Shown: piece after piece, positions 9,665-19,334 of the stretch
How positions within the stretch are numbered: position 1 is the stretch's first letter
How the letters are laid out: each line of letters opens with the position of its first letter
Assembly: GCA_016927935.1 (NCBI GenBank)
Contig: JAFGLS010000201.1
Span: forward strand, 1-64,000
DNA: 64,000 nt
Reading direction: 5' to 3'
Source of the DNA: Syntrophaceae bacterium
GTDB taxonomy: Bacteria > Desulfobacterota > Syntrophia > Syntrophales > Smithellaceae
Notes under the pieces: generated by a model
The model's database searches: none
The model's input: the letters and a program-made list of their open reading frames with translations, nothing else
Told to the model about the DNA's origin: nothing
Program-made: the position numbers and the translations under genes

Positions 9665-10393
9665 GTGAAGAAATCAACGGTAGTAGTTTTATTTATTCTT
9701 TTTCTTTTTCCGGTTTGTGTTTTAGCTAAAAATGAATCTGCATCCGCAGCAAAGAATATATCCTCACCTGTGGAAGAACAATTTAAGAAAAGCTTCCCCA
9801 AAAATTATTTTGAAACCATAACTCCCACGGATATCAAAGGCGTGTATGAGGTCTATACGGGCAACCAGATTTATTATTACATGCCTAAGGACGAGGCAGT
9901 AATATATGGCAGTCTAGTTCTCAAAAATGGAGTTAACATCACTCGCGAGAGTTTTTTTAAAAAGATGGCGCAGAAAATGGCTAAAATACCTCTGGACAGT
10001 GCTCTAAAAGTTGGCAACGGAAAAAGCGCTGTAGTTGAGTTTATGGATCCCAACTGTTTCCACTGCCGTCAGGCATACAAATTCTTTTCCCAGCGCAAGG
10101 ATGTGACCATGTATGTTTTCTTTTTCCCGCTATCCAAAGAATCGGGAGACAAGGTCAAACACATTTTATGCTCAAAAGATGTGTTGAAGACATATGATGA
10201 TGTAATGAGTGGAATGTTTGACAATAACGCTCAACTTACAATCTGCACGGATAAAAAAGTGGATGAAACAGTTAAAACACACATGCAGTTTGCTTCGCAG
10301 ATTGGAGTTAGAGGAACACCGTTATTTTATATCAAGGATGAGGTTGTGAACGGATTTGATGTTCCTGTAATTGAAAAAATCCTGAAAGAATAG
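9665..10393 (+). CDS. Exported DsbC-like thiol:disulfide interchange protein
   Basis: This 242-residue protein starts at GTG 9665, with the very strong AAAGGAGGAG upstream. The signal peptide (MKKSTVVVLFILFLFPVCVLA) is followed by an N-terminal DsbC-like dimerisation region (YFETITPTDIKGVYEVYTGNQIYYYMPKDEAVIYGSLVL) and a thioredoxin-fold domain with the redox site CFHC in VEFMDPNCFHCRQAYKFF. A cis-Pro loop is visible as RGTPLFYI. The layout matches periplasmic disulfide isomerases. It probably acts on exported cysteine proteins; the partner reductase is not encoded nearby. Confidence 0.85.
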   Translation: MKKSTVVVLFILFLFPVCVLAKNESASAAKNISSPVEEQFKKSFPKNYFETITPTDIKGVYEVYTGNQIYYYMPKDEAVIYGSLVLKNGVNITRESFFKKMAQKMAKIPLDSALKVGNGKSAVVEFMDPNCFHCRQAYKFFSQRKDVTMYVFFFPLSKESGDKVKHILCSKDVLKTYDDVMSGMFDNNAQLTICTDKKVDETVKTHMQFASQIGVRGTPLFYIKDEVVNGFDVPVIEKILKE

Positions 10394-10402
10394 AAATATC
10401 TT

Positions 10403-10544
10403 TATCACGGGTATGAACCACAGGGCAAGCCATGGACCCTAATACCGCCCAAAGGGGTGGGGTATTACATCCTCCGCTTATAGCGGGATTGTTCGACTTG
10501 CAAATTTCAATACACTTCGTTTTTGAAATTTGAGTCTCACAATA
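10403..10544 (-). repeat. Family 1 palindromic repeat, copy R3
   Basis: TTATCACGGGTATGA at the left, inner CCGCCCAAAGGGGTGG and CCTCCGCTTATAGCGGGATTG, then arms CAAATTTCAA/TTGAAATTTG and GAGTCTCACAATAAAA at the right. It lies between the convergent dsbC-like and metG genes. The 32-base hairpin is identical to that of R5. Confidence 0.85.
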
Positions 10545-10578
10545 AAAACGGTAGTTCGTTTTTATCACAATAGAGCTG

Positions 10579-12483
10579 CTACCGAACATTTCCTCCCGTT
10601 TTTGCCTCGCGGTCAAATGTCAGAATGGTAAGTCCTTTATCCGTATCAGTATCAGTAGCCAGAAGCATTCCATAAGATTCCACTCCCATCAGTTTTACCG
10701 GTTTTAAATTGGCCACAACTAATACTTGCCTGCCGATTAATTCCTCAGGAGTATAGTCCTTTGCGATACCCGCAACTATTATTCTCTCTTCACCTATATC
10801 AATCTTCAATTTCAGGAGTTTATCGGATCTGGGAATGGTTTCCACCGCTAGAATTTTTGCCACGCGCAAATCCACTCTTGAAAATTCTTCGTAATTAATT
10901 TCCGGCTTCAAATTACTTACAGGGGATTTTTTCTTAGAGGAATTGTTTCGTTTTTCCTGAACAATGCGCGGGAACAGTGATTCACAGCGGGTTAAGGTAC
11001 TGCCCACTTTCAAAGCATTGTTTTTCCTGATGCTGTTCAGATTCAATTTTTCAGCTTCATAAATACCAATCTGCCGCAAAATTTTCTTCGCGGTTTGCGG
11101 CACAAAGGGCAACAACAGAATAGCTATCGAGCATAAGGCAGAAAGCAGATTATGCATAATTGCCGACAATTTATCCTTATTGGCGGGATCTTTCCCCAAT
11201 GCCCAAGGCTCATTTTCAACAATGTATTTATTGGTGATATTTATAAAATCCCAGATGGCGATCAGGGCTTTATGCAGAGACATATCCGTAAAACCAGCTT
11301 CAACTTCCGCGACAGTTTTCAGGGTGGCTTCCTGCAAGACATCAGTTTTTTCTTTTCCGCCGATTTTCGGCACCTTGCCGTCACAATATTTAACGGCCAT
11401 GGTAACAGCGCGGCTGACCAGATTGCCCAGATCGTTAGCTAAATCGGAATTTAACCGTCCGACGAAAGCTTCTTCGGAAAAATTAGAATCCAGCCCGAAA
11501 ACCATTTCTCTCAAAAGAAAATATCTAAAAGCGTCCAACCCATATTTATCTTTCAAATCAAGAGGGCGTACAATATTGCCGAGGCTTTTGGACATTTTAC
11601 TCTGATCAATGTTCCAGTATCCGTGAACATTCAGGTGCCTGTATGGTTCAATACCAGCCGCCTTGAGCATCGTCGGCCAGTAAATGCCGTGCGGTTTTAA
11701 AATATCTTTGGCGATCAGGTGTTCAGCTACCGGCCAGAATGTTTTGAAATTTTGTCCGTTGGGATAACCAAGAGCGGTGACATAATTAATCAGAGCATCA
11801 AACCAGACGTAGGTTACATAATTTTCATCAAACGGCAGAGATATACCCCATTTCAAACGGGATTTCGGACGCGATATGCAAAGATCTTCCAATGGATCAC
11901 GCAAAAAAGCCAATACTTCATTTTTATATCTTTCCGGCCGGATAAAATCAGGATTCTTCTTAATATGGTTAATCAGCCAATCCTGATATTTGCTCATTTT
12001 AAAAAAATAATTTTTCTCTTCAATGTAACGGGGCTCTCTGCTGTGTTCCGGACATTTCTTGTCAACCATTTCCTTTTCAGTCAAAAACCTTTCACAGCCG
12101 AAACAGTAATAACCTCCATAGCTGCCGAAATAAATATCACCGGCATCATATACTTTCTGCAAAATGTAACGCACGGTTTCAACATGATTAGCATCGGTTG
12201 TCCTGATAAAATAATCATTGGAAATCGAAAGCTCCGGACAAAGAGAACGAAACTGCGCGCTAATTTTATCCGCATATTGCTGGGCAGTTATTCCGGCTTT
12301 TTGTGCCGCTTCCGCGACTTTGTCGCCGTGTTCATCTGTTCCGGTAACAAAAAAAGTTTTTTCACCAATCATCCGATGATATCTAGCGAGAACATCGGCT
12401 ACAATCGTTGTATAGGCGTGCCCGATATGCGGCGAAGCGTTAACGTAATAAATCGGCGTTGTTATATAAAATGATTTCGTCAT
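10579..12483 (-). CDS. metG: Methionyl-tRNA synthetase
   Basis: This 634-residue class I synthetase charges tRNA-Met. The HIGH site is HIGHAYTT (residues 19-26). A zinc-knuckle insertion reads CFGCERFLTEKEM...KKCPEH, the KMSKS loop is DQSKMSKSLGN near residue 300, and an anticodon-binding helical domain follows. The last about 105 residues form an EMAP/Trbp111-type tRNA-binding OB domain (YEEFSRVDLRVAKILAVETI, VVANLKPVKLMGVESYGMLL), so the protein is of the longer dimeric type. It lies directly downstream of ricT, with only 22 bases between, in a tmk-holB-ricT-metG operon. Confidence 0.97.
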   Translation of the reverse strand: MTKSFYITTPIYYVNASPHIGHAYTTIVADVLARYHRMIGEKTFFVTGTDEHGDKVAEAAQKAGITAQQYADKISAQFRSLCPELSISNDYFIRTTDANHVETVRYILQKVYDAGDIYFGSYGGYYCFGCERFLTEKEMVDKKCPEHSREPRYIEEKNYFFKMSKYQDWLINHIKKNPDFIRPERYKNEVLAFLRDPLEDLCISRPKSRLKWGISLPFDENYVTYVWFDALINYVTALGYPNGQNFKTFWPVAEHLIAKDILKPHGIYWPTMLKAAGIEPYRHLNVHGYWNIDQSKMSKSLGNIVRPLDLKDKYGLDAFRYFLLREMVFGLDSNFSEEAFVGRLNSDLANDLGNLVSRAVTMAVKYCDGKVPKIGGKEKTDVLQEATLKTVAEVEAGFTDMSLHKALIAIWDFINITNKYIVENEPWALGKDPANKDKLSAIMHNLLSALCSIAILLLPFVPQTAKKILRQIGIYEAEKLNLNSIRKNNALKVGSTLTRCESLFPRIVQEKRNNSSKKKSPVSNLKPEINYEEFSRVDLRVAKILAVETIPRSDKLLKLKIDIGEERIIVAGIAKDYTPEELIGRQVLVVANLKPVKLMGVESYGMLLATDTDTDKGLTILTFDREAKTGGNVR

Positions 12484-12505
12484 GTTAAGAAAATCTCATT
12501 AATTA

Positions 12506-13258
12506 TTAAAAATCCTCAAATTCATCCATTTTTTCCAAATCCAAAGTCTGTTTTTCCTCCAGCGCATTTTCCTCACCGCCTTGAGCCTTAGTAGCTTTGC
12601 TCCCTTTTTTCTTTCCAGCGTATCCTTCATGTTCAAAAGCCAAGCAGCACATCAACCGGCCGCACAACCCGGAAATTTTTTCCGGATTGAGTGACATGCT
12701 TTGTTCCTTGGCCATTTTAACCGTAACTCTTTCCAGATTTTGCAATATTCCCGCACAGCATACCATCCGACCACAAACGCCAATACCTTTCTTCATGCGT
12801 GTTTCCTGACGGGCACCTATTTGTTTTAGTTCTATTCGCATCTTGAATTTCTGCACCAGATCTTTGACCAGCTCACGGAAATCCACTCTGCTTTCCGCTG
12901 TAAAATAAAATATTATCTTGTTCTTTTCAAAGAAACAATCAACATCAACCAGTTTCATGAAAAGCTCTCTCTTCCGAATTCTTTCCATGCAAAATTTCCA
13001 GGCTTCTTTTTCCAGTTCGTCATTTTCTTCTTTTATCTGCAGGTCTTCCACCGTTACTTTGCGGACAACTTTTTTCAGATTAGCCATCGCCTCTGACCGA
13101 GGACATCTTTTTACATCCGTAACGGCAACTCCCAACGAAAGACCGTTGTCAGTATCAACAATAACCTGATTATTTTTGTGTAAAATAAGATCGGAGGCGT
13201 TGAAATTATATATCCGTCCTTCTTTTTTAAATTTGACACCAATAATATTTACAAACAA
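12506..13258 (-). CDS. ricT: PSP1-domain protein, RicT/YaaT-like
   Basis: This 250-residue protein is of the PSP1/RicT family. In Bacillus, RicT is part of the Fe-S-containing RicAFT complex affecting RNase Y maturation and phosphorelay; outside Firmicutes the role is less clear. The family cysteines are visible as CGRMVCC and CGRLMCCLAFEHEGY, which fit cluster ligands. The N-terminus (MFVNIIGVKFKKEGRIYNF) and the conserved sitting of this gene between holB and metG support the call. The C-terminal about 35 residues are charged and low in complexity. Confidence 0.88.
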   Translation of the reverse strand: MFVNIIGVKFKKEGRIYNFNASDLILHKNNQVIVDTDNGLSLGVAVTDVKRCPRSEAMANLKKVVRKVTVEDLQIKEENDELEKEAWKFCMERIRKRELFMKLVDVDCFFEKNKIIFYFTAESRVDFRELVKDLVQKFKMRIELKQIGARQETRMKKGIGVCGRMVCCAGILQNLERVTVKMAKEQSMSLNPEKISGLCGRLMCCLAFEHEGYAGKKKGSKATKAQGGEENALEEKQTLDLEKMDEFEDF

Positions 13259-13272
13259 AATACATCCTTCCT

Positions 13273-14283
13273 TTAAATACTTAACTTAAATGCCATGGTT
13301 TCCAATGTCAATGATTTGTTAATGTTTTGCTCTATCATATTCCGTGCCTTTTCTATTTGTGCAATATTCTGAAGAATTTGTTCGCCGGTTAATCTGGCTG
13401 CACATGTTGAAATAAATGTAGCATTGTCACTGTTAATCAACATTTTGTCTTTCCCTACTTCCTTGAAAACCAGAACATCGCGAAAGAAAGTGTTGAGAAT
13501 ATTCAACCCCTGACTGATATCTTTTTTCTTCTGTCCCAGAAAAGAAGCAAAATTAATCAGACTGAAGGGGTCTTTCCTGCTTGTCCTGGACAGCAAATTA
13601 AGCAATTCAGTCCGATAAGTGACAACATCCTCTTTATTTAATTCTATCGCATTGCCGATGGAACCGCCGGACAAGGCCGCCAGAAGCAGTGCTCTTTCAT
13701 TATCCATTTCCTTTTCGGAAACAAGAAATTTGGCCACCGTTTCGGAATTCAACGGGTTAAACCGCATGTGCTGGCAGCGGGAAATTATCGTCTGCCGCAG
13801 GGAATAAGGCCTTGCTGTCACCAGAATAAATATGTTGGATAAAGATGGTTCTTCCAGTATTCTTAAAAGAGCGTTGGCTGACTCTTCGTTCATTTTGTCG
13901 GCGTCATCAATGATAAAAGCTCTTCTTTTCGCTTCTAGAGGTTTGCATTTCGCCCATTCCTGAAGTTGGCGAATTGAATCAATACGAATAAACTGGCTTT
14001 CAACAAACTCATCTTTAATAAACTGATGCCCGGCTTCCACAAAAAAAATATCGGGATGACTTAAGTGCTGAATTTTCCGGCAGGAAGCGCATTCCCCACA
14101 GGAATCATGCAGCGATTCGGCCTTTTCACAGTTGATGGCCTTGATAAATTCCAAGGCTAAAGTCCTTTTGCCGATAGCGGGAATACCGCTGAAAAGATAA
14201 GCGTGCGCCGTCCTCTTCTGCGCCAGAGTCTTCTGGAGAATTTCTATTTTTTTTTTATGACCGTAAATATCGCTAAATGACAT
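13273..14283 (-). CDS. holB: DNA polymerase III delta-prime subunit
   Basis: This 336-residue AAA+ clamp-loader subunit has a P-loop-like GIPAIGKRT at residues 33-41, which departs from the GxxxxGK[ST] form (K-R-T), as often seen in delta-prime. A zinc module with four cysteines (CEKAESLHDSCGECASC) follows, then DDADKMNEESANALLRILEEP (Walker B/sensor region) and ISRCQHMRF (SRC motif). It lies in order tmk, holB, ricT, metG on the minus strand. Repeat R4 separates it from tmk. Confidence 0.92.
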   Translation of the reverse strand: MSFSDIYGHKKKIEILQKTLAQKRTAHAYLFSGIPAIGKRTLALEFIKAINCEKAESLHDSCGECASCRKIQHLSHPDIFFVEAGHQFIKDEFVESQFIRIDSIRQLQEWAKCKPLEAKRRAFIIDDADKMNEESANALLRILEEPSLSNIFILVTARPYSLRQTIISRCQHMRFNPLNSETVAKFLVSEKEMDNERALLLAALSGGSIGNAIELNKEDVVTYRTELLNLLSRTSRKDPFSLINFASFLGQKKKDISQGLNILNTFFRDVLVFKEVGKDKMLINSDNATFISTCAARLTGEQILQNIAQIEKARNMIEQNINKSLTLETMAFKLSI

Positions 14284-14325
14284 AGCTAAAAACGAATTTC
14301 TCCTAAAGTTTAATTTTGTAGATTT

Positions 14326-14535
14326 ATCACGGGTATAAATCCCAAAGCAAGCTTTAGAAACAGATTGCGCAGCAAGCGGCGGTATTAAACCCTCCGCTTT
14401 GTCCCGACAATGTCGGGATTCAACTTACCAACATAGTCCCACGTCGCTTCGCATGTGGGATAATTCCACTTGCGCTTCGATCTTCACTTTATTCGATCTC
14501 AGCAAGTGTCATTAAATTTGAGTTTCAACAATAAA
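14326..14535 (-). repeat. Family 1 palindromic repeat, copy R4 (long form)
   Basis: It starts TTATCACGGGTATAAA and ends AATTTGAGTTTCAACAATAAAA. Inner palindromes are TCCCGACAATGTCGGGA and a longer interrupted pair around CACTTGCGCTTCGATC / GATCTCAGCAAGTG. It lies within the tmk-holB operon and overlaps the 3' end of tmk. Confidence 0.75.
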
Positions 14536-15162
14536 ATCATCAACAAAGCGGCGTACATCCTTCTGAATAACATCAACATTTCGATTCGCGTCAATCAGAC
14601 GAAAACGCTGCGGTTCCCTTCTGGAAATGTCCAAGTAGCCTTCACGGATACGCCGGTGAAAATCAACATTCTCCCTTTCAAACCTGTCGGTAGCGGAAGG
14701 TTTTGTAAGGCTACCGTTCCTCTTCTCTGCTCTTTGCAGACCAATTTCTACCGGAAGATCAAAGAGCAGTGTCATATCCGGTTTCACAAGCATTGAAGAA
14801 TAGTTATTGATTAATTTGATAAATTCAAGATCAAGACCGCGACCTGCTCCCTGATAAACAAATGTGGCATCGGAAAAACGGTCACACATAACAAGTTTGT
14901 CCTGTTTAAGCGCGGGCATGATTACTTCACGGACATGCTGCGCCCGGGCGGCGCAAAACAAAAGAACTTCCGTCTCCGCGCAAAGATGACTATGCTCCCG
15001 GTTAAAAAGTATTTCTCCAATCTTGCGACCGATTTCCGTGCCAGCAGGCTCTTGAGTCACAATAAGTTTAACGTTATTTTTAGTCAGATATTCGGCAACA
15101 AGTTTTATTTGAGTTGATTTTCCCGAACCTTCAATGCCCTCGAAGGTAATAAACTTTTTCAA
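14512..15162 (-). CDS. tmk: Thymidylate kinase
   Basis: This 216-residue dTMP kinase makes dTDP for DNA synthesis. The P-loop is FEGIEGSGKST at residues 7-17, the DRY-like motif is CDRFSDATFVYQGAGRG, and the lid region lies in RAEKRNGSLTKPSATDRFERE. It heads the tmk-holB-ricT-metG operon. The last codons (ETQI and stop) lie in the GAGACTCAAATTT-type end of repeat R4, so the extreme C-terminus is repeat-encoded. This falls beyond the conserved fold and should be tolerated. Confidence 0.95.
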   Translation of the reverse strand: MKKFITFEGIEGSGKSTQIKLVAEYLTKNNVKLIVTQEPAGTEIGRKIGEILFNREHSHLCAETEVLLFCAARAQHVREVIMPALKQDKLVMCDRFSDATFVYQGAGRGLDLEFIKLINNYSSMLVKPDMTLLFDLPVEIGLQRAEKRNGSLTKPSATDRFERENVDFHRRIREGYLDISRREPQRFRLIDANRNVDVIQKDVRRFVDDFIVETQI

Positions 15163-15324
15163 TGATTTAATCCTTAAATAAGATTACTTTAAAAATTGCG
15201 GTTTAACTTTTTATAAATAACAAGGCTTGCCTAAAAGCAATCGAGAATGAGTTATAATCAAAAAGGAAGAGTCGGGAATGCATTCCCCAATTTATTCCCA
15301 GATGCAAATTTACCATGAAAAAAA

Positions 15325-15555
<231 letters not shown>

Positions 15556-15581
15556 TTATTTGATATCGCCATATAAAAAAT

Positions 15582-15803
15582 TCAAATGGAAACTACTTCC
15601 TTTATAGCCGGTACCTGCTTTTTAATCACTTTTTCTATACCCATCTTCAAAGTCATTTGAGACATGGGACACCCCTGGCAGGCGCCGGTTAGCCTAACTT
15701 TAACTATCCCGTCTTCGCTGACATCCACCAGTTCCACATCACCGCCGTCAGCCTGCAAGCTGGGCCTTATGGTATCAATAGCTTTTTGTACTTCTTCTTT
15801 CAT
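15582..15803 (-). CDS. NifU C-terminal domain (Nfu-type) iron-sulfur scaffold
   Basis: This 73-residue protein consists of a single Nfu domain. The hallmarks are IRPSLQADGGDVELVDV and the CxxC GACQGCPMSQMTLKMGIE, where two such subunits share one [4Fe-4S] cluster for delivery to apoproteins. ATG 15803 is used. It lies close upstream of the ferredoxin gene on the same strand (about 80 bases), which suits a cluster-delivery role, although co-transcription is not proven. Confidence 0.92.
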   Translation of the reverse strand: MKEEVQKAIDTIRPSLQADGGDVELVDVSEDGIVKVRLTGACQGCPMSQMTLKMGIEKVIKKQVPAIKEVVSI

Positions 15804-15847
15804 TTAAAATCCCCCTAGTCTATATTCTTTTTGCTTTATGCACCCTT

Positions 15848-16444
15848 TCAATGCGGCATGTAATAAGCCATCTTACCGGCAACATCGCGGGCAATTTCAG
15901 GCAATCCGGGTTTTAGTAACATATAATCCCTCGTGATTGTATGACTGGCCTTCCACATCAATTTGCCGGTAAGAACATCGTACATTTCCATGGTCAAACC
16001 GACTTGAGCAAGCTTTTTATCACCTTGTTCAAAATATTTCCACTCATCAACAGATATCACCAGAAAAGCGTCAACCTGTATTTTTTTACCAATTTTCCTG
16101 CTTAAATCAGAATCATAAAAATTAAGCAGCCGCAACTTGGAAAGATATTCATCCTTTGCTTTTCTCAATTCCTCATTAGCCAGAAGCTGCTTTTGGAGGT
16201 CTTCGACATCCGTAACATTAATAAACAATCTCTTTTCAATCAATGTGCCGGCAACAATCTGTTCAACCACCGCCCGGGAATCAGATTCTTTATTGTTCCA
16301 TACGTCTATCGGAAATATGGCAATCCTTTGCGGATGAAAATCCAATGCTTCCGGCGCTAATTGATTAAAATGCAATCCTCCGCAGGCAACTACTGACAAA
16401 ACAAAGGTTGGCAGTATATATTTCACAAATAATTTTTTTGCCAT
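15848..16444 (-). CDS. Small outer-membrane-type lipoprotein, function unknown
   Basis: This lipoprotein of about 198 residues has a signal MAKKLFVKYILPTFVLSVVAC, with lipobox VVAC at its end. I prefer ATG 16444, because an upstream ATG at 16477 would add 11 residues before an otherwise typical lipoprotein signal. The mature part begins with PQRIAIFPIDVWNN and contains VDAFLVISVDEWKY and VGLTMEMYDVLTGKLMWKASHT. That pattern is reminiscent of CsgG/penicillin-binding-activator-like or MXAN_6521-type lipoproteins; I am not certain. It follows the ispH-ubiA fusion by a few tens of bases and is probably co-transcribed. Confidence 0.75.
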   Translation of the reverse strand: MAKKLFVKYILPTFVLSVVACGGLHFNQLAPEALDFHPQRIAIFPIDVWNNKESDSRAVVEQIVAGTLIEKRLFINVTDVEDLQKQLLANEELRKAKDEYLSKLRLLNFYDSDLSRKIGKKIQVDAFLVISVDEWKYFEQGDKKLAQVGLTMEMYDVLTGKLMWKASHTITRDYMLLKPGLPEIARDVAGKMAYYMPH

Positions 16445-16482
16445 AAAATTTTTACCATCTTCCTTAAGGGAGGGCATCTATA

Positions 16483-18210
16483 TCAAAAAACGAGCCACAG
16501 CAAAACACAAAAACCAGCTATGATATAGCTGGTTTCCAGAAGACCTTCCTTAACAGCCCCGGAAAGCACCGGCTTTTTATCACAAAACACAAAACAAATC
16601 CATATATATAACAAACAAATAAGCAGGAAAAAATTCAAAGATGATGTCCAACCCAGAGGATGAGAAAAAAACAAAATTACAAATAATATCAAGGATATAA
16701 TTTTCAGGATAGTTAGGGTGCGAGGTTTGCCAAAGAACACGGGAATAGTTTCTTTTCCCACTAATTTATCGCTTTGTATCTCCAGAATATCAGACATCGC
16801 CGAACGTATAAAAACTATCCCAAACGTAAAGAAAAAAGCAACTAGCAACCCCGCAGAAAAGGAATACTTTTTATCCAATGCTGGCAAAATTGATACGGCT
16901 ATTCCCCAGGCAATGGACATAAATATATTTTTTGAGCCAGGTAAATCTCTCAGACTTCGGAAAATCCAGCTCTTAGGTAGTATTTTCATGCTGTAGAGCA
17001 CACCTCCTGTTGAAATAATTAACAAGATAAGAAAATCAGCAAGCGATTTATTGAATGCCAGAATCAACGCGACAACAATGGAAGTTAAGGAGGTATAGAG
17101 AAAAATTTTTTCATGCCGCAGATAAGTTTCCTCTCTGAAAGAGCCGATAAGACCAGCCGGTTCACGACTGATTAAACGATTCAGCACATGCATGGCATAA
17201 ACAAAAAGAGAGGCGATGGCTATAAAAGACATGCTAACAGGAATGTCCCGCAGCATCATGCAGGCAAGACACAGACAGCCGGCGCCGATAGCCGAATAAA
17301 TGTCAGTTTTAATTGTCCAAATCCAAAGATTGAGCAACGTGCCAATTGTTTTCAATTTTCTGCTCTGTCCTTCCGTGATTTTGTCCATAACCCTGTCGAG
17401 AATCCAGTTGGGCGTGGAAGCGCCTGTGGAAACCCCGATTTTATTGTAGGGGCCGAAATCAATTTTTTCCATTTCCACCGGAGTTTCGATATGAAAAGTG
17501 TTTGGTTGTTTTTTTTGTGCAAGGTCAGCCAGTCTTCTGGTATTGGCGCTGTTTTTGCCGCCGACTATAAACATCGCATCCATTTCTCCGGCCATTTCTA
17601 TAACTTCCGCCTGCCTCTGCTCCGTTGACAGACAAATGGTATCGAACACGACCGCCTGTGGACAGATTTGTTTGATCTTATCAACAATTTTATTGTAGTC
17701 GTCCAGATTTTGCGTTGTTTGAGCGACCACGCAAACCTTTTCTATCGAAGACAATTTTTCCACTTCTTCGGGTGTAGAAATGATAATTCCCCTACCGCCA
17801 GTGTAACCCCAAAGACCATCAACTTCCGGATGCTCCTTATCGCCGACAATCACGATGGTATAATCAAATGTTGCATGTTTTTTGATGATGGATTGGACAT
17901 AGCCGACCTTGGGACAAGTTGCATTTACCACCTCTATGCCGCTTTCCTTTATCTTGCTTATTTCTCCCGGAGCGATTCCATGAGCGCGGATAATCAAGAT
18001 AGCGCTTTCTTTGTCTTTAATTTCATCGATATTTTCAATTGGTTTGATGCCGCGGCTTTTAAGCAGTTCAATTGTCTGCGGATTATGAATTAAGGGGCCA
18101 TACGTATAAATACGGCGGTTCTTTTCATGCTGGGCTATTTCCAGTACAATGTCCACCGCCCTGCGCACACCCATGCAGAAGCCCGCAGTCTTGGCAAGTT
18201 TAATTTCCAT
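16483..18210 (-). CDS. ispH: Fusion: IspH (HMBPP reductase) with a C-terminal UbiA-like membrane prenyltransferase domain
   Basis: This 575-residue single frame has two parts. Residues 1 to about 285 are IspH, the [4Fe-4S] enzyme converting HMBPP to IPP/DMAPP. Cluster cysteines lie in GFCMGVRRAVD (C12), NATCPKVG and DTICLSTEQRQ, with substrate residues in AHGIAPGE and STGASTPNWILD. Residues about 290-575 form about eight hydrophobic segments of the UbiA superfamily. The second aspartate motif is present (SDILEIQSDKLVGKETIPVF), but the first, normally NDxxDxxxD, is replaced by LNRLISREP. No stop or frameshift separates the halves. The C-terminal domain's activity is therefore doubtful or altered. 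Confidence 0.92.
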   Translation of the reverse strand: MEIKLAKTAGFCMGVRRAVDIVLEIAQHEKNRRIYTYGPLIHNPQTIELLKSRGIKPIENIDEIKDKESAILIIRAHGIAPGEISKIKESGIEVVNATCPKVGYVQSIIKKHATFDYTIVIVGDKEHPEVDGLWGYTGGRGIIISTPEEVEKLSSIEKVCVVAQTTQNLDDYNKIVDKIKQICPQAVVFDTICLSTEQRQAEVIEMAGEMDAMFIVGGKNSANTRRLADLAQKKQPNTFHIETPVEMEKIDFGPYNKIGVSTGASTPNWILDRVMDKITEGQSRKLKTIGTLLNLWIWTIKTDIYSAIGAGCLCLACMMLRDIPVSMSFIAIASLFVYAMHVLNRLISREPAGLIGSFREETYLRHEKIFLYTSLTSIVVALILAFNKSLADFLILLIISTGGVLYSMKILPKSWIFRSLRDLPGSKNIFMSIAWGIAVSILPALDKKYSFSAGLLVAFFFTFGIVFIRSAMSDILEIQSDKLVGKETIPVFFGKPRTLTILKIISLILFVILFFSHPLGWTSSLNFFLLICLLYIWICFVFCDKKPVLSGAVKEGLLETSYIIAGFCVLLWLVF

Positions 18211-18485
18211 CTATTTCTGTGTCACTCTTTTTTTTGCTTTCACAACATGAGCCAAGCAAAGACTTAATCCGTTAAACTCGCTCTATAAAAAGCAACTCGA
18301 TATGTCAATAATTAAGTATTCTGTTCCAGAATTAATTGATGGCGTCATTTGAGCAATGAAGTGGCATTGCAAAAAACTCATTGCCGAGGAATATTTTTTT
18401 CACTTGATAGGTGCTTTTTAATGGGTGACCCTTTTTGACACATTGTCTAATTATACAAAGTTTTGTCCCGCCGCAAAGGAATAAG

Positions 18486-19253
18486 TTAATAAGTTAACAG
18501 CGTCCCCATCCCTCCTATTTTTCGCATTAGAATAAAAAATTCCCTGTTACCTACCGGACCCAGAATGGGCGATGGGCATGTTCCTTTCACTTCCAGATTC
18601 AAAGATTCGCAAAATTCGCTGATCTCTTGAACCACCCTTTCCTGAACAGAGGTGTCTTTGATTACTCCTCCCTTGTCCACTTCTTCTTTTCGGGCCTCAA
18701 ACTGCGGCTTAATCAGCGCCAGAATTATCGCCCCGTCTTTCATAAATTTCAGAACTGCGGGAATTACAACTTTCAAGGAAATAAAGGAGACATCTATAAC
18801 AGCCAAGTCAATTTGTTCAACGATATCGGCGCCGTCGTAGTGACGAATGTTGGTGCGCTCGATCACCACCACGCGCTTGTCTTCGCGCAGTTTCCACGCC
18901 AGATGGCCGTAGGCGACATCGAGCGCGTAAACTTTGCGCGCGCCAACCTGCAGAAGGCAGTCGGTAAAACCACCGGTGGAAGCGCCGACATCAAATGCGA
19001 CCATGCCCTCAACGTTCAGACTAAAAAATTTCAGAGCTCCGGCTAGTTTCAATCCACCACGGCTCACATAAGGATTGTTCTCACCTTTTATTCTTATTTC
19101 AGAGTCAATAGCAACAGGGGTGCCTGCCTTGTCGATGCAGGCATCATTGACTTTCACCGCTCTGGCCAGAATCAGCGCGCGGGCGCGCTCCAGCGTGGGC
19201 ACATCCCCCCGGTCAACCAGCAATTTGTCCAAACGAGTCTTTTTAGCGGACAT
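18486..19253 (-). CDS. tlyA: TlyA-family rRNA 2'-O-methyltransferase
   Basis: This protein of about 255 residues has an N-terminal S4 RNA-binding domain (KTRLDKLLVDRGDVPTLERARALILARAVKVN) and an FtsJ-like SAM domain (MVAFDVGASTGGFTDCLLQVGA). KDKE-type catalytic residues are visible as K in SRGGLKLAGAL, D in YALDVAYGHLAWKLR, K in ALIKPQFEA and E in KEEVDKGG. TlyA methylates cytidine 2'-OH in 16S/23S rRNA. ATG 19253 (MSAKKTRLD) is chosen over an in-frame start at 19325, whose extension is unlike the family. It lies downstream of dxs, as in many bacteria. Confidence 0.92.
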   Translation of the reverse strand: MSAKKTRLDKLLVDRGDVPTLERARALILARAVKVNDACIDKAGTPVAIDSEIRIKGENNPYVSRGGLKLAGALKFFSLNVEGMVAFDVGASTGGFTDCLLQVGARKVYALDVAYGHLAWKLREDKRVVVIERTNIRHYDGADIVEQIDLAVIDVSFISLKVVIPAVLKFMKDGAIILALIKPQFEARKEEVDKGGVIKDTSVQERVVQEISEFCESLNLEVKGTCPSPILGPVGNREFFILMRKIGGMGTLLTY

Positions 19254-19334
19254 GTTCTTTCTTTGCCTTTTTGCTTTTATCTTAATAAAGGAAATGAACG
19301 GATATAATACGAGAGCTTTGCACAACTATACTTC

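Noticed and set aside
11719..12474. Long plus-strand open frame across metG
   Set aside because: Antisense to a clearly conserved methionyl-tRNA synthetase; no family signature or ribosome site.
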